From Nitrosomonas mobilis (GTDB lineage Bacteria; Pseudomonadota; Gammaproteobacteria; Burkholderiales; Nitrosomonadaceae): a stretch of DNA of 64,000 nucleotides. Each line of letters opens with the position of its first letter. Position 1 is the first letter of the stretch. The notes under the pieces are model-generated. The model did not search any database, was not told the origin of the DNA, and was given only the letters and a program-made list of their open reading frames with translations. Shown here piece after piece: positions 1-9,353 of the stretch. Location of the stretch: the NCBI RefSeq assembly GCF_900103035.1, contig NZ_FMWO01000048.1:62001-126000 (forward strand), given 5' to 3'. Position numbers and translations under genes: made by a program.

Positions 1-15
1 TTTTTCTCAGGTTGA

Positions 16-2205
16 TTAAAGCGGATTTTCATGGAAATAACCTTGCATGTCTTGCCAGGATTGAATGATGATCCCCCCGAAATTAGGGGCGCCAAGTTGT
101 GATTCCAGTGTTTTCATCGAATGCTGAAAAATGCTGACAGGCTGTCCGGCATAACTGTTCTCCGATTCGAGCTTACGCTCCAGGCTCTGCGCCAGGCTGA
201 AAATCAGAGTAGGATGTTTTTGCATTGCTCCCCGTAGAATTGCCGTAATATTAGTCAGGTTGCGTGAATAAAACATAACGGTTACTTCCCGTATGCCAAA
301 TTGGGCAAACTGGCAAGGTATACAGTCGCCAAAACTATGTTGTTCATCCAGATAACGCGGATGAATACTGACGCCAACCGGCCAGACAGCCGTGGTTTTA
401 GCTTGTCGAATAGTCTCAAGCCATGCTGCGAGGCGATCTTGCCCAGTCAGGGTCGTATCTTCCAGCTGATCCGGTTCAATATCGAGATGCAGGCCATCAA
501 AACCAATGTGACGCAACCGTTGCAGAATGGTCTGCAATTTGCTGCGCTGCGACGGCAATATCCAGCCAGGATCGCCGAGCAGCAACTCCACTTTGATTCC
601 TTGCTGGTGTGCCTGATCGAGCAATTGATCGATTGGTTGTGAACTGGCAGCAATAGCATCAATTTGTTCCGCACTCAGTGACAGCAACACCCTTCGCACA
701 CCAAGCTGCTGGCATTGATCTAGAAATCTGGCGATTGGTAAGTCCAGAGCATAATTCCATACATAGCTGCCATAGCCTTTTGCCAGTTCATTATCGGCAG
801 TTAACCGGTCTGGTTGTGGGCGGTAGCTGACAGTTTTGGCAGGCTTTGTCTCACGCATGGAAGTAACACCAAACAACCCGGCAGCCTGGGTAAGGGGTTG
901 CAGCAGCGTTTCAATCGAAATTTTACCAGTAGTGCCAGACCCGAATGACTGCGGGGGAATACCGAATTGTCGCAGACGAATGTGCAATTTCCATTGCTCA
1001 CTTTCTGCTTCCAGATAACCTGCGGCGGCCTGATAATATGCCTGGATTGCCTGCAGGTATTTTTCAATGACATCACCGTCCAGTGTGCGCAGGCGCAGAT
1101 GACGTTCACGGGTTGCTTCGCGTGTAGCATCCAGGCGGGTGCGCAAAAAATCCAGCTGGCGCAGTGACTGCGCGTAACGATCGCGCAGCGACTGCAGCTC
1201 GAGTTCGGTTTCCTGCTGGCGCTGCCGGTATTCTGATTGCAGACTGTTCAGCTGATGAACGACCAGATTCCGCTCGTTCTTACGTAGCTTGGCGATTTCG
1301 AGCGGCATTTTGAAATTCAGGCCAATTGCTCCGCCATAGCCGAATTGTGGGGAGTCCGGTGAAGGATGGGGAATGGCTGGACCTCCAAACACAGTTGCAG
1401 AGATGTCGGATTCGATTCCTTGCCATTTTTCGTTGTCCTGTACCGTGCGCAGCGCGTCGATGCGCGCCTGTAGTATCAGCAGATCGGGCTGTTCATCGAC
1501 ATACATGCTATCTTGAGCGTTGGACAGATCGAGTTGCGGCTTGACGGCTTCAAATACGGGAACAGGTTCTCCCGTCAGATGACGCAGGCGGGCAAGTGCT
1601 TGACCACGCTCATGCTGGAATTCCACTCTGGCGCGTTCTGCCAGTGCAAACGCCGATAGAAATTCATGATAATCCGACGACAGTAGCAATCCGCTGTTTC
1701 GTCGTGCACCTAGTTTACGCTCGGCGGATTCGGCCAATTGTACGAAGCTGTCATTAATTTTGAGCAGTTGCTGGGCACTCCAGTAGGCCGCATAATTTTC
1801 CTCGATAAAAAATACTGCGAGGTGTCTGCTCCAGTTGAGTCGGATCGTTTCAATAGCGACCTGGGCGGTCGCATTGAGTATGGCGCGATTCTGTTTTTCG
1901 GCACTGCCCAGCAGTGGATAACGTAATCCCAGCCGCAGTGTTGGATCAAAGAAACGCCCAAACGGCTCGCGTGCAAAAGGACTTTTCTGATAACCGGCCG
2001 CGACACTACCAAACAGCTCCCATCCTTGTTGCGCTTCACGGATTTGCAATTCGGCCTGTGACGCTTCCTGGTCTGCTTGTGTTTTCAGAACTGATGCCGC
2101 ACGATCGACAAGTGGTGAAAATTCGGAAAGCAGCCGTGTCTGCGCGTGCAGACTTGCTGCTCCGATCATCCCTGAGAAAAAGATGAACAGCATTAGACGG
2201 ATCAT
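16..2205 (-). CDS. TolC-like outer-membrane channel fused to a TIM-barrel glycosidase-like domain
   Basis: 729 residues with a signal peptide at about 1-21. Residues ~25-415 have the long, Gln/Glu/Arg-rich helical pattern of TolC-type outer-membrane efflux proteins. A linker at ~420-465 leads to a second domain (~470-729) that looks like a (beta/alpha)8 barrel. Its segment DGLHLDIE (570-577) resembles the DGxDxDxE strand of GH18-like enzymes, with Glu577 in the catalytic place and His in place of the middle Asp. TolC proteins are normally about 450 residues and lack such a domain. The start codon overlaps the end of the glycosyltransferase gene by 4 nt, so the two are translationally coupled. 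Inference: export channel plus polysaccharide-binding or -trimming domain for a surface polymer. The enzymatic activity is not proven. Confidence 0.75.
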   Translation of the reverse strand: MIRLMLFIFFSGMIGAASLHAQTRLLSEFSPLVDRAASVLKTQADQEASQAELQIREAQQGWELFGSVAAGYQKSPFAREPFGRFFDPTLRLGLRYPLLGSAEKQNRAILNATAQVAIETIRLNWSRHLAVFFIEENYAAYWSAQQLLKINDSFVQLAESAERKLGARRNSGLLLSSDYHEFLSAFALAERARVEFQHERGQALARLRHLTGEPVPVFEAVKPQLDLSNAQDSMYVDEQPDLLILQARIDALRTVQDNEKWQGIESDISATVFGGPAIPHPSPDSPQFGYGGAIGLNFKMPLEIAKLRKNERNLVVHQLNSLQSEYRQRQQETELELQSLRDRYAQSLRQLDFLRTRLDATREATRERHLRLRTLDGDVIEKYLQAIQAYYQAAAGYLEAESEQWKLHIRLRQFGIPPQSFGSGTTGKISIETLLQPLTQAAGLFGVTSMRETKPAKTVSYRPQPDRLTADNELAKGYGSYVWNYALDLPIARFLDQCQQLGVRRVLLSLSAEQIDAIAASSQPIDQLLDQAHQQGIKVELLLGDPGWILPSQRSKLQTILQRLRHIGFDGLHLDIEPDQLEDTTLTGQDRLAAWLETIRQAKTTAVWPVGVSIHPRYLDEQHSFGDCIPCQFAQFGIREVTVMFYSRNLTNITAILRGAMQKHPTLIFSLAQSLERKLESENSYAGQPVSIFQHSMKTLESQLGAPNFGGIIIQSWQDMQGYFHENPL

Positions 2206-3530
2206 TGTTTACCTTTTTTCAGAACCCAGTAAGGGGCCATGGCAGAATCGAGATGAGCGCGATTCAGGAACTGGTTTGCGAGCGCCAGCGCGCTCCACAG
2301 ACGCGTGGCAAACTGAAACAGCGGAAAAATAGGCAGTACCCACGCTGCCGCCAGATCTTCCCTGATCCGGTCGGATAACAGTAGCAGATACAATCCATAC
2401 TGCACGGCTGTCAATAACAGATAAAAAAAGTAGATCAACAGCATGATGAGCAGTATGGCAACTACCGGCAATGTCAATGCCATATAAAGGACATAAAGCA
2501 CAATCGCGAATGGCATGATGATTTGGAAAAACAGTCCGTACCACAGTAGAAACAGGAAATTACGCCAACCCATCAGCGTTGGTATCATCCCTTTATGGTG
2601 GCGGTTGAAATAGATGAATCCCAGATCGCCATCCCAGCGTAAGCGTTGCTGAAAAAATTGATGGAACGTATCTGGTACATCAGTGTGTGCCACGGCGCCA
2701 GGTTCGAAAATAATCAGTTTGTCCGGATGACGCTGTCGATATTGCTTGATGCGCAGGGTTAGATCCAAGTCTTCGGCTGAGCCGGTATTCCAGCCACCAA
2801 TACTTTTCAGAAAGGATTTTCTGAATATACCAAAAGCACCGGGGATGTTATTGATGACCTGAAGATTGGTAAATCCAAGCTTGCCGGACTGAATGGTCAG
2901 CAGATATTCGAGATGCTGCAGGCGGGTCACCAGCGATTGTTCGCTGTTGCGCACCCGCAATGCTCCGGTTACGGCAACTGTATTGCTGTTGCGGAAATGG
3001 CGCGCGGCGTGATGGACCATTTGCACGTCGAAGGAAGTATCGCCATCCAGCGCCATGATGATTGCTCCACTTGCCCGGTTCAACCCGGCATTCATTGAAG
3101 AGACCCGCCCGCCACGTTGAATCTTGGGAACGATGATCAGTGACCGATTAGCATAATGTTTTGCCTGAGTTATGCAGGTCATCAGCGCATTGTAGGTTTT
3201 CTGGTTTTTTCGTACACCATCAACCATGGCTAGTATTTCGATATGTCCCGGGTAGGATTGTTCCAGCAGCGAACGGATAGTGCCTTTTACGGCTTCTCCT
3301 TCGCTGTAGCAGGTCACAATGCAGCTGACACCCGGAAAGAAGGGTGGTGTGAGGGGTTGATCGAAAGTATCGTGCGTCAGGTGCCGGAAAATCCCAAACC
3401 AGCTGGAAATATAAAGCGGCAGTTCGAAGAACAGTACAAAGGGGACGAACAGCAGCAGAAAGGGAACCAGCTCGTAGCGATGAAAAAAGTGCAGATAGAA
3501 CAGCTGAGTAATCTGTATCAACCAGTCCAT
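2202..3530 (-). CDS. Membrane family-2 glycosyltransferase (processive polysaccharide synthase type)
   Basis: 442 residues. One membrane segment (~20-45) precedes a GT-A catalytic domain, followed by a cluster of hydrophobic helices (~315-425). The processive GT2 signatures are present: DGD at 162-164 (UDP-sugar/metal), a Glu-Asp pair at 253-254 as catalytic-base region, and QRLRW at 295-299 (the QxxRW motif). This layout is that of PgaC/hyaluronan-synthase-like inner-membrane enzymes that polymerise and extrude a polysaccharide. It sits between a degenerate-GGDEF zinc-ribbon gene (3-nt gap) and the TolC fusion (4-nt overlap), which suggests a dedicated synthesis-export unit. The sugar is unknown; PgaA, PgaB and PgaD are not seen nearby. 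Confidence 0.85.
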   Translation of the reverse strand: MDWLIQITQLFYLHFFHRYELVPFLLLFVPFVLFFELPLYISSWFGIFRHLTHDTFDQPLTPPFFPGVSCIVTCYSEGEAVKGTIRSLLEQSYPGHIEILAMVDGVRKNQKTYNALMTCITQAKHYANRSLIIVPKIQRGGRVSSMNAGLNRASGAIIMALDGDTSFDVQMVHHAARHFRNSNTVAVTGALRVRNSEQSLVTRLQHLEYLLTIQSGKLGFTNLQVINNIPGAFGIFRKSFLKSIGGWNTGSAEDLDLTLRIKQYRQRHPDKLIIFEPGAVAHTDVPDTFHQFFQQRLRWDGDLGFIYFNRHHKGMIPTLMGWRNFLFLLWYGLFFQIIMPFAIVLYVLYMALTLPVVAILLIMLLIYFFYLLLTAVQYGLYLLLLSDRIREDLAAAWVLPIFPLFQFATRLWSALALANQFLNRAHLDSAMAPYWVLKKGKQ

Positions 3531-3533
3531 GGG

Positions 3534-4964
3534 TTATTTTACTTCCGCATACAGTCTTGCCATGAGCAACTGCGCGTCTTCCTGTTCATTTATCTGCGCG
3601 GAATTGATGCCAATCAACTGGTAATCCAGTTGATGGTCACTGTCTTTCATGATGTCGCCAAGGCTTGCCTTGATCCGGGCATGAAAACCCCGTAGTCCTT
3701 TTTCATCCGTCTGTGGCAAAAGCAGCCACAGCATATTTTCTGCTGTACGGGTCGACAAATCGGGGGTACGCAGCATGCTTCTGAGCCGTTGAGCAAAAAC
3801 TTCGAGCAGCTGCATCAGACGTACATGTCCTATTTTTTCTGCCAGCTCGGGCAGTTGCGGGAAATAAATACCAAACAGGCTGAAGTTGATCATGGAATAA
3901 CGCCTTGCGAGGATCAGTAACCAGTCAAGATCATGCTTGAATAACTCACCTGGAATAAATTGCAGTTGGTCGAAGCTCGCGGCAATATCGAACGTATCAC
4001 CTCGAACTGCAATGATGCGGCCACGATCACTCAATCGCAGGCTCTGGATTTTGTGTTCTACGAGATCGGTTGGTTGCGATGATTTACCACAATGCATGCA
4101 GCGTACCTGCACATCACTCTCGACAAAAACATGGTGACAGGCATGACAGCCGTGATTTTCGATCGGGCGGTCAAAATCGCTGCCGATATGGCGCAACTGG
4201 GTCAAGCATTTTGGGCAGACTAGCGCGCCACCCTGCAGAAAATTGTCCTGAACATCAACATGCCCGCAGGTAAAACAGTGCAGAGAAGCCTGCTGCGCGA
4301 TATCCAGTGATCCGCAATTCGGGCAGACATCGATGAAACTGAGGTGCGATGAGCGGCAATGCGGGCATTCCCGTTGCCGGTCAATCAAGTCAACAGACTC
4401 GATTACCCGTTGGTTGACAAGCGCACGTAGCCAGTCAAACGCATCATCATCCGGATTGAGAGCATTTAGCAGTGGGTAAAACCAGTAGCGGGAAGATTGC
4501 CATGCATGGCAGGGCTTGACTACGAAATGTGGCCGCAACCAGAGGTATTTGATCAGGCGGCCTGTTGGCAGAATGGCGGTCTCACTCTCATTGAATGAAG
4601 TGAGCAGCTCCTGAAAGTGACCAAATCTTTCCCGCAGTATTGCGGCTTCCGGTAATCCCCCGTCGGCCAATTGCTCGATTTCGGGATTGACGCTGCCAGT
4701 GACATAGCATAATGCTGTACAGAAGTCGGGATGTCGGCGTATCTGTTGCAGTAGCGGAACGACTGCTGACGGATCTTTATTTGCGATTACAAAAATGACA
4801 TGGCCGGATTTATCTGGAATCCAGTCTTCAAAGCGAAGGTAGTAATCGATTTCCCAGTCAGTGTAATCGCTGGGTAAACTGAACTGACTGACTACGAGAC
4901 AGACGATACGGGGAAAGGCAGATTCAGGCTCGCGAATCGAGGTAGATGGTCTGATGATTGACAT
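3534..4964 (-). CDS. TackOD1-like zinc-ribbon protein with degenerate GGDEF domain
   Basis: 476 residues, no signal peptide or membrane helix. The N-terminal ~20-190 is an alpha/beta region that may be receiver-like. Three zinc ribbons follow, with Cys pairs at 200/203+214/217, 230/233+250/253 and 273/276+289/292, as in the 'thaumarchaeal output domain' (TackOD1) family. The C-terminal ~310-476 has the outline of a diguanylate cyclase, but the GGDEF signature is replaced by TAENM, so catalysis is unlikely. Position upstream of the glycosyltransferase suggests control of polysaccharide synthesis, perhaps as a c-di-GMP-unrelated scaffold. The family assignment is from memory of the Cys pattern and is moderately sure; the function is inferred. 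Confidence 0.6.
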   Translation of the reverse strand: MSIIRPSTSIREPESAFPRIVCLVVSQFSLPSDYTDWEIDYYLRFEDWIPDKSGHVIFVIANKDPSAVVPLLQQIRRHPDFCTALCYVTGSVNPEIEQLADGGLPEAAILRERFGHFQELLTSFNESETAILPTGRLIKYLWLRPHFVVKPCHAWQSSRYWFYPLLNALNPDDDAFDWLRALVNQRVIESVDLIDRQRECPHCRSSHLSFIDVCPNCGSLDIAQQASLHCFTCGHVDVQDNFLQGGALVCPKCLTQLRHIGSDFDRPIENHGCHACHHVFVESDVQVRCMHCGKSSQPTDLVEHKIQSLRLSDRGRIIAVRGDTFDIAASFDQLQFIPGELFKHDLDWLLILARRYSMINFSLFGIYFPQLPELAEKIGHVRLMQLLEVFAQRLRSMLRTPDLSTRTAENMLWLLLPQTDEKGLRGFHARIKASLGDIMKDSDHQLDYQLIGINSAQINEQEDAQLLMARLYAEVK

Positions 4965-5134
4965 GTTTGCTGTTGTTCGACTGAGACTGCCGTTCTGGTA
5001 AAGAGATTTCTACTGGCAAACAATGTTGACAAATCAATATCCAATCGTCATTGTCAGCGTAATTTGCGCATTCTAGCTGCAAATTAATGAACTGAGGGGA
5101 ATTTTTGGCTTTCTTTGTGGCGGGTAAGGTGTTT

Positions 5135-6421
5135 TTACGTTCCTCCGCCAATATCATGGCGCAATTGTGCTCCGTCAAAATATATCTTACCAGCCGTTTC
5201 ATAAGCGAGCCGCTGTGCTAGCCTGATGTTCTCACCAAGTGCGGTAACACCTAGAACACGGCCACCAGCGGTGACAATTTCCGGGCTATTTTGCGCAATA
5301 AACCGGGTGCCTGCATGAAAAATACGAAAATCAGCTGATTTGGCCTGGTCAGTTTGCAGGATATCCAGCCCATTGATCACGTCATTTTTCCTGGGTGTGT
5401 CCGGATAACCGTGTGCAGCCATCACCACGCATAAGGCAACGCGCCGGTCCCACTCGATGTCGATTCTGTCAAGCGTACCACTGACGGTATGCGTCAGTAA
5501 GGATGTCAGATCGGTTTTTAGACGCATCAGGATTGCCTGTGTTTCCGGATCTCCCAGTCGGCAGTTGAACTCCAGCACCTTGATATTGCCCTGGTTGGAA
5601 ATCATTAGTCCGGCATACAAAAAGCCGACATAGGGAACGGCTTCATGCTTCATGCCTTCGATAACCGGTGAAATGACCTCGCGCATGATTTTGGCATGCA
5701 GGGTTGGGGAAATCACAGGAGCAGGGGAAAAAGCACCCATACCACCGGTATTGGGTCCCTGATCATGATCAAGCAGGCGTTTATGGTCCTGACTGGTGGC
5801 CAGTGGCAGAATGTTGCGTCCATCGGAGAGGACCATGAAACTGGCTTCAGTACCCTCCAGAAAATCCTCGATCAGAATAGTTGCCCCGGCCTCGCCCAGC
5901 CGGTTTTCTACCAGCATGGCATCTACTGCATCGTGTGCTTCCTGCGGTGTCTGCGCCACGATCACGCCTTTGCCGGCAGCTAGTCCATCCGCTTTGATAA
6001 CGACCGGTAAGGTGTGCTGATCCAGATAATGATGCGCCGCAACGGCATCATCAAAAGTTTTGCCAAGAGCGGTCGGTATGCCATGGCGCAACATGAAGGC
6101 CTTGGCAAAGGATTTGGAAGACTCCAGTCGGGCGACACTGGCAGCAGGGCCGATTATTTTCAGGCCAACAGCTTTGAATGCATCAACAATTCCTTCCGCC
6201 AGATAAGCTTCCGGGCCAACTACGGTCAATGTGATATTTTCCTGGCGAGCAAACGTGACCAGTTCCGGTATGGTGGTGATGGATATGTTTTCCACTCTTG
6301 CTTCCATTACAGTTCCAGCATTACCGGGAGCAACGTAAACTTTTTCAGCAAGCGGTGATTGCGCAAGCTTCCAAGCAAGCGCGTGTTCCCTGCCACCTCC
6401 GCCAACGACAAGCAGCTTCAT
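5135..6421 (-). CDS. purD: Phosphoribosylamine-glycine ligase (GARS)
   Basis: 428 residues, the usual PurD length. It starts MKLLVVGGGGREHALAWKL, the N-domain glycine loop of GAR synthetase. An ATP-grasp core contains IKADGLAAGKGV and the late metal-binding stretch VLEFNCRLGDPET. It joins 5-phosphoribosylamine to glycine with ATP, the second step of purine synthesis, in the cytoplasm. It lies 16 nt after purH and shares the dusB-fis-purH-purD order common in betaproteobacteria, so it is probably the last gene of that operon. The 170 bp after it hold only the presumed promoter of the next minus-strand gene. Confidence 0.97.
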   Translation of the reverse strand: MKLLVVGGGGREHALAWKLAQSPLAEKVYVAPGNAGTVMEARVENISITTIPELVTFARQENITLTVVGPEAYLAEGIVDAFKAVGLKIIGPAASVARLESSKSFAKAFMLRHGIPTALGKTFDDAVAAHHYLDQHTLPVVIKADGLAAGKGVIVAQTPQEAHDAVDAMLVENRLGEAGATILIEDFLEGTEASFMVLSDGRNILPLATSQDHKRLLDHDQGPNTGGMGAFSPAPVISPTLHAKIMREVISPVIEGMKHEAVPYVGFLYAGLMISNQGNIKVLEFNCRLGDPETQAILMRLKTDLTSLLTHTVSGTLDRIDIEWDRRVALCVVMAAHGYPDTPRKNDVINGLDILQTDQAKSADFRIFHAGTRFIAQNSPEIVTAGGRVLGVTALGENIRLAQRLAYETAGKIYFDGAQLRHDIGGGT

Positions 6422-6437
6422 TTATATGATTTCCAGT

Positions 6438-7997
6438 CTAATGACGAAAATGTCTGATATCGGTGAAGATCATTACCAGCCCACGTTCATTGGCAGAGGT
6501 AATGACTTCCTCGTCACGAATACTGCCACCTGGCTGTATCACGACGCTTGCACCGGCATCTGCCAGAACATCGACACCATCCCTGAAAGGAAAGAATGCA
6601 TCGGAGGCGACTACCGACCCCGTCAGATCGAAATCAGCCTGTTTTGCTTTGCTGCTGGCAATTCTGACGCTGTCGACCCGACTCATTTGCCCGGCGCCGA
6701 TCCCGAGTGTCTGGCCATTGGCACAAAATACGATTGCATTGGATTTGATGAATTTCACGACACGCCACGCAAACAGGCAATCGGCGAGCTGCGCTTCGGT
6801 CGGTTGCAGTTTGGTTACTATGCGTAATTGTGCGCGGGTCATATCAAAATCATCCGGTGTCTGTACCAGCAGTCCACCATCGACCCGTTTGAGGTCAAAC
6901 TGGTTTTGGTGGGCATTGAGCGGAATAGTTAGTGCGCGGATATTGGGCTTTCTCGCCAAGTATTGCCGGGCCGCTTCAGTAAATGACGGCGCAACAATGA
7001 CTTCGACAAATTGTTTGAAGACATCATGGATGGTAGCTTCATCGACTGTCCGGTTGAAAGCGATAATGCCCCCGAAGGCTGAAGTCGAATCGGTTACAAG
7101 GGCTTTCTGGTAGGCTTGTAACGGAGTATCTGCAGTCGCTACTCCACAAGGATTGGCATGCTTGACGATCGCACAGGCAGACTGCTCGAAGGTTTTGACA
7201 CATGCCCAAGCGGCATCGGTATCCGCAATATTGTTATAGGAAAGTGTTTTGCCCTGTATCTGCCGATAATCTGCGAGGCTGCCCACAAAATTTTGTGAGT
7301 TACGATAAAAGGCAGCCTGTTGGTGGGGGTTTTCCCCGTAACGCAGTCGTTCGACCAGCGCAAAATCAAGATGGAGCCGATCGGGAAATCTCTGTGGACG
7401 ATGCGTGGCATCCAGCGCAGTCAGATAGTTGCTGATGGCGGCATCATAACGGGCGGTATGCGTGAATGCCTTCTTGGCTAGCGTAAAATGATAGTGTTCC
7501 AGATCGGATTTATCTGTTGACTCAAGTTTCTCCAGCAATGTTGCGTAATCCTGCGGATCGGTGACCACCAGTACACGCGAATAATTTTTGGCGGCGGCGC
7601 GAATCAGGGTTGGTCCGCCAATATCGATATTTTCGATTGCCTCGGCCAGAGAGGAGTCTGATTTAGCAACCGTTTGTGTAAAAGGATAAAGATTGACGAC
7701 TACGAGATCAATGGGGGGGATTTGCGTGGTTTTCATGGCATGCTGATGCTCGTCCAGCTCCAGCCTGGCAAGAATACCCGCATGGATTTTGGGGTGCAGC
7801 GTTTTGACGCGGCCATCGAGCATTTCCGGAAAACCGGTGTAATCGCTGACCTCGGTGACAGTAATTCCTTTTTCCTGCAGGGTTTTTGCGGTACCTCCCG
7901 TCGAGAGGATTCTGAAATTCATTTGTTGCAGTGCGGTGGCGAGAGCAATGATTCCTGTTTTATCAGAAACACTGATTAGTGCCTGTTTAATAGTCAT
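6438..7997 (-). CDS. purH: Bifunctional AICAR transformylase / IMP cyclohydrolase
   Basis: 519 residues, full length. The N-terminal third is the MGS-like IMP cyclohydrolase domain, starting [15 protein letters not shown] with [10 protein letters not shown]. The rest is the AICAR formyltransferase domain, containing RYGENPHQ, the catalytic KHANPCG stretch and the C-terminal [11 protein letters not shown]. It performs the last two steps of IMP synthesis. The gene starts 11 nt after fis and is followed by purD 16 nt later, so the three are almost certainly co-transcribed. No anomaly seen. Confidence 0.98.
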   Translation of the reverse strand: MTIKQALISVSDKTGIIALATALQQMNFRILSTGGTAKTLQEKGITVTEVSDYTGFPEMLDGRVKTLHPKIHAGILARLELDEHQHAMKTTQIPPIDLVVVNLYPFTQTVAKSDSSLAEAIENIDIGGPTLIRAAAKNYSRVLVVTDPQDYATLLEKLESTDKSDLEHYHFTLAKKAFTHTARYDAAISNYLTALDATHRPQRFPDRLHLDFALVERLRYGENPHQQAAFYRNSQNFVGSLADYRQIQGKTLSYNNIADTDAAWACVKTFEQSACAIVKHANPCGVATADTPLQAYQKALVTDSTSAFGGIIAFNRTVDEATIHDVFKQFVEVIVAPSFTEAARQYLARKPNIRALTIPLNAHQNQFDLKRVDGGLLVQTPDDFDMTRAQLRIVTKLQPTEAQLADCLFAWRVVKFIKSNAIVFCANGQTLGIGAGQMSRVDSVRIASSKAKQADFDLTGSVVASDAFFPFRDGVDVLADAGASVVIQPGGSIRDEEVITSANERGLVMIFTDIRHFRH

Positions 7998-8008
7998 TTT
8001 TGAGTCAA

Positions 8009-8257
8009 TTATTTGATGAGTCGGTGTTTGAGCAAGCGGCTACGCAAGGTGTTGCGGTTGATGCCAAGTAACTCAGCGGCTCTGCTTTGATTTCCGTTGG
8101 CGTAGTGCATGGCTGTCTCCAGCAGTGGCTTTTCTACGCTGTTGATGACCATCTCATAGATCGGACAGGGTTTTTCACCATCCAACGTCTGGAAGTAGAT
8201 TTCCAAAGATTTGCGGACACACACAGCAATTTCATTATCATTGATGGTAACGCTCAT
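8009..8257 (-). CDS. fis: Fis-family nucleoid-associated DNA-binding protein
   Basis: 82 residues, slightly shorter than E. coli Fis (98). The C-terminal half is the Fis helix-turn-helix with [20 protein letters not shown]. It bends DNA and acts as a global regulator. Its start overlaps the dusB stop by 4 nt (ATGA) and purH follows after 11 nt; the dusB-fis pair is conserved across beta- and gammaproteobacteria. The short acidic N-terminal arm is typical of betaproteobacterial Fis. Alternative reading as an isolated sigma-54 activator HTH is excluded by context. Confidence 0.93.
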   Translation of the reverse strand: MSVTINDNEIAVCVRKSLEIYFQTLDGEKPCPIYEMVINSVEKPLLETAMHYANGNQSRAAELLGINRNTLRSRLLKHRLIK

Positions 8258-9267
8258 CGTACGGCCACCTCATCATCTGCGTAGACGAGCTCCATGCTCT
8301 GTTCCGAGAGGGTATTGAAGAAAAGATGGGTTGCCGCTAACTGTGCGTCTTTTGTTTGCAGTTGATTCATGGCATGACGAAAAGCAGCAGAGCCAGCTAG
8401 TCCGCGGGTGTACCAGGATATGTGTTTACGTGCCATACGTACTCCCGAGTATTCTCCATAAAAATCATATAACTCATGAAGATGGTTGATCAAGATACGC
8501 TGGATTTCTACGGTGGTTGGTGGAGGCATGTGCTTACCGGTCATCAGGAAATGTTCAATTTCCCGAAAAATCCATGGCCTGCCTTGTGCAGCGCGCCCGA
8601 TCATGATTGCATCTGCACCCGTATTGGCCAGTACCTGCCTGGCTTTTTCTGGGGAAGTGATATCGCCATTGGCGATAACAGGTATGCGGATCGCGGTTTT
8701 GACCAGCGCAATCGTTTCATACTCTGCTTCCCCTCGATAGGCGCAGGCACGGGTCCGTCCATGAATCGCCAGTGCCTGAATACCGGTATCCTCCGCAATA
8801 CGAGCAATAGTCAATGCATTTTTATGATCCGGATCCCAGCCTGTTCGGATTTTGAGTGTCACTGGAATATTGACTGCATTGACTACTGCTTGCAGAATCT
8901 TGCCGACTAAACCTTCGTCCTTCATTAAGGCGGATCCTGCCATGACATTACAAATCTTTTTGGCCGGACAGCCCATATTAATATCAATGATCTCAGCGCC
9001 CTGTTCAGCATTGTGTCTGGCCGCGTCGGCCATCATCAGCGGATCGGAGCCTGCAATCTGTACGGACACTGGCCGGACTTCACCCTCATGGCAGGCACGT
9101 CGCCGGGTTTTTTCCGATCCCCACAGCAATGAATTGCTGGAAACCATCTCGGAGACAGCCATCGCCGCTCCCATTCGCTTGCACAACTGACGAAAAGGAC
9201 GGTCAGTTACTCCGGCCATTGGCGCAACAATCAGTTTATTCTTGAGTTTGTGTAGACCAATTTGCAT
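8254..9267 (-). CDS. dusB: tRNA-dihydrouridine synthase B
   Basis: 337 residues with the Dus TIM-barrel signatures: APMAGVTDRPFR near the start, the catalytic-Cys segment NMGCPAKKICNVMAGSA, KIRTGWD, AIHGRTR and the FMN phosphate-binding ANGDITSPEKA and GADAIMIGRAAQGRPW. It reduces specific uridines in the tRNA D-loop using FMN and NADPH. First gene of the dusB-fis-purH-purD operon; the 86-bp gap from the preceding ubiH-like gene may hold its promoter. No irregularity. Confidence 0.96.
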   Translation of the reverse strand: MQIGLHKLKNKLIVAPMAGVTDRPFRQLCKRMGAAMAVSEMVSSNSLLWGSEKTRRRACHEGEVRPVSVQIAGSDPLMMADAARHNAEQGAEIIDINMGCPAKKICNVMAGSALMKDEGLVGKILQAVVNAVNIPVTLKIRTGWDPDHKNALTIARIAEDTGIQALAIHGRTRACAYRGEAEYETIALVKTAIRIPVIANGDITSPEKARQVLANTGADAIMIGRAAQGRPWIFREIEHFLMTGKHMPPPTTVEIQRILINHLHELYDFYGEYSGVRMARKHISWYTRGLAGSAAFRHAMNQLQTKDAQLAATHLFFNTLSEQSMELVYADDEVAVR

Positions 9268-9353
9268 AAAAAACCGCTAATCCCGCGGGAACCAACATGG
9301 ATGACATCCGACTTTATAAGCGCTTTAAACAGACAACGCGGCGCAAATTAAAA

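Noticed and set aside
1710..2039. Secondary frames opposite or inside large genes (such as inside the TolC fusion and purL)
   Set aside because: They are shadows of well-supported genes and have no independent signals.
4924..5202. Gene between purD and the zinc-ribbon gene
   Set aside because: Its frame overlaps both neighbours and has no homology; the region is promoter-like spacer.
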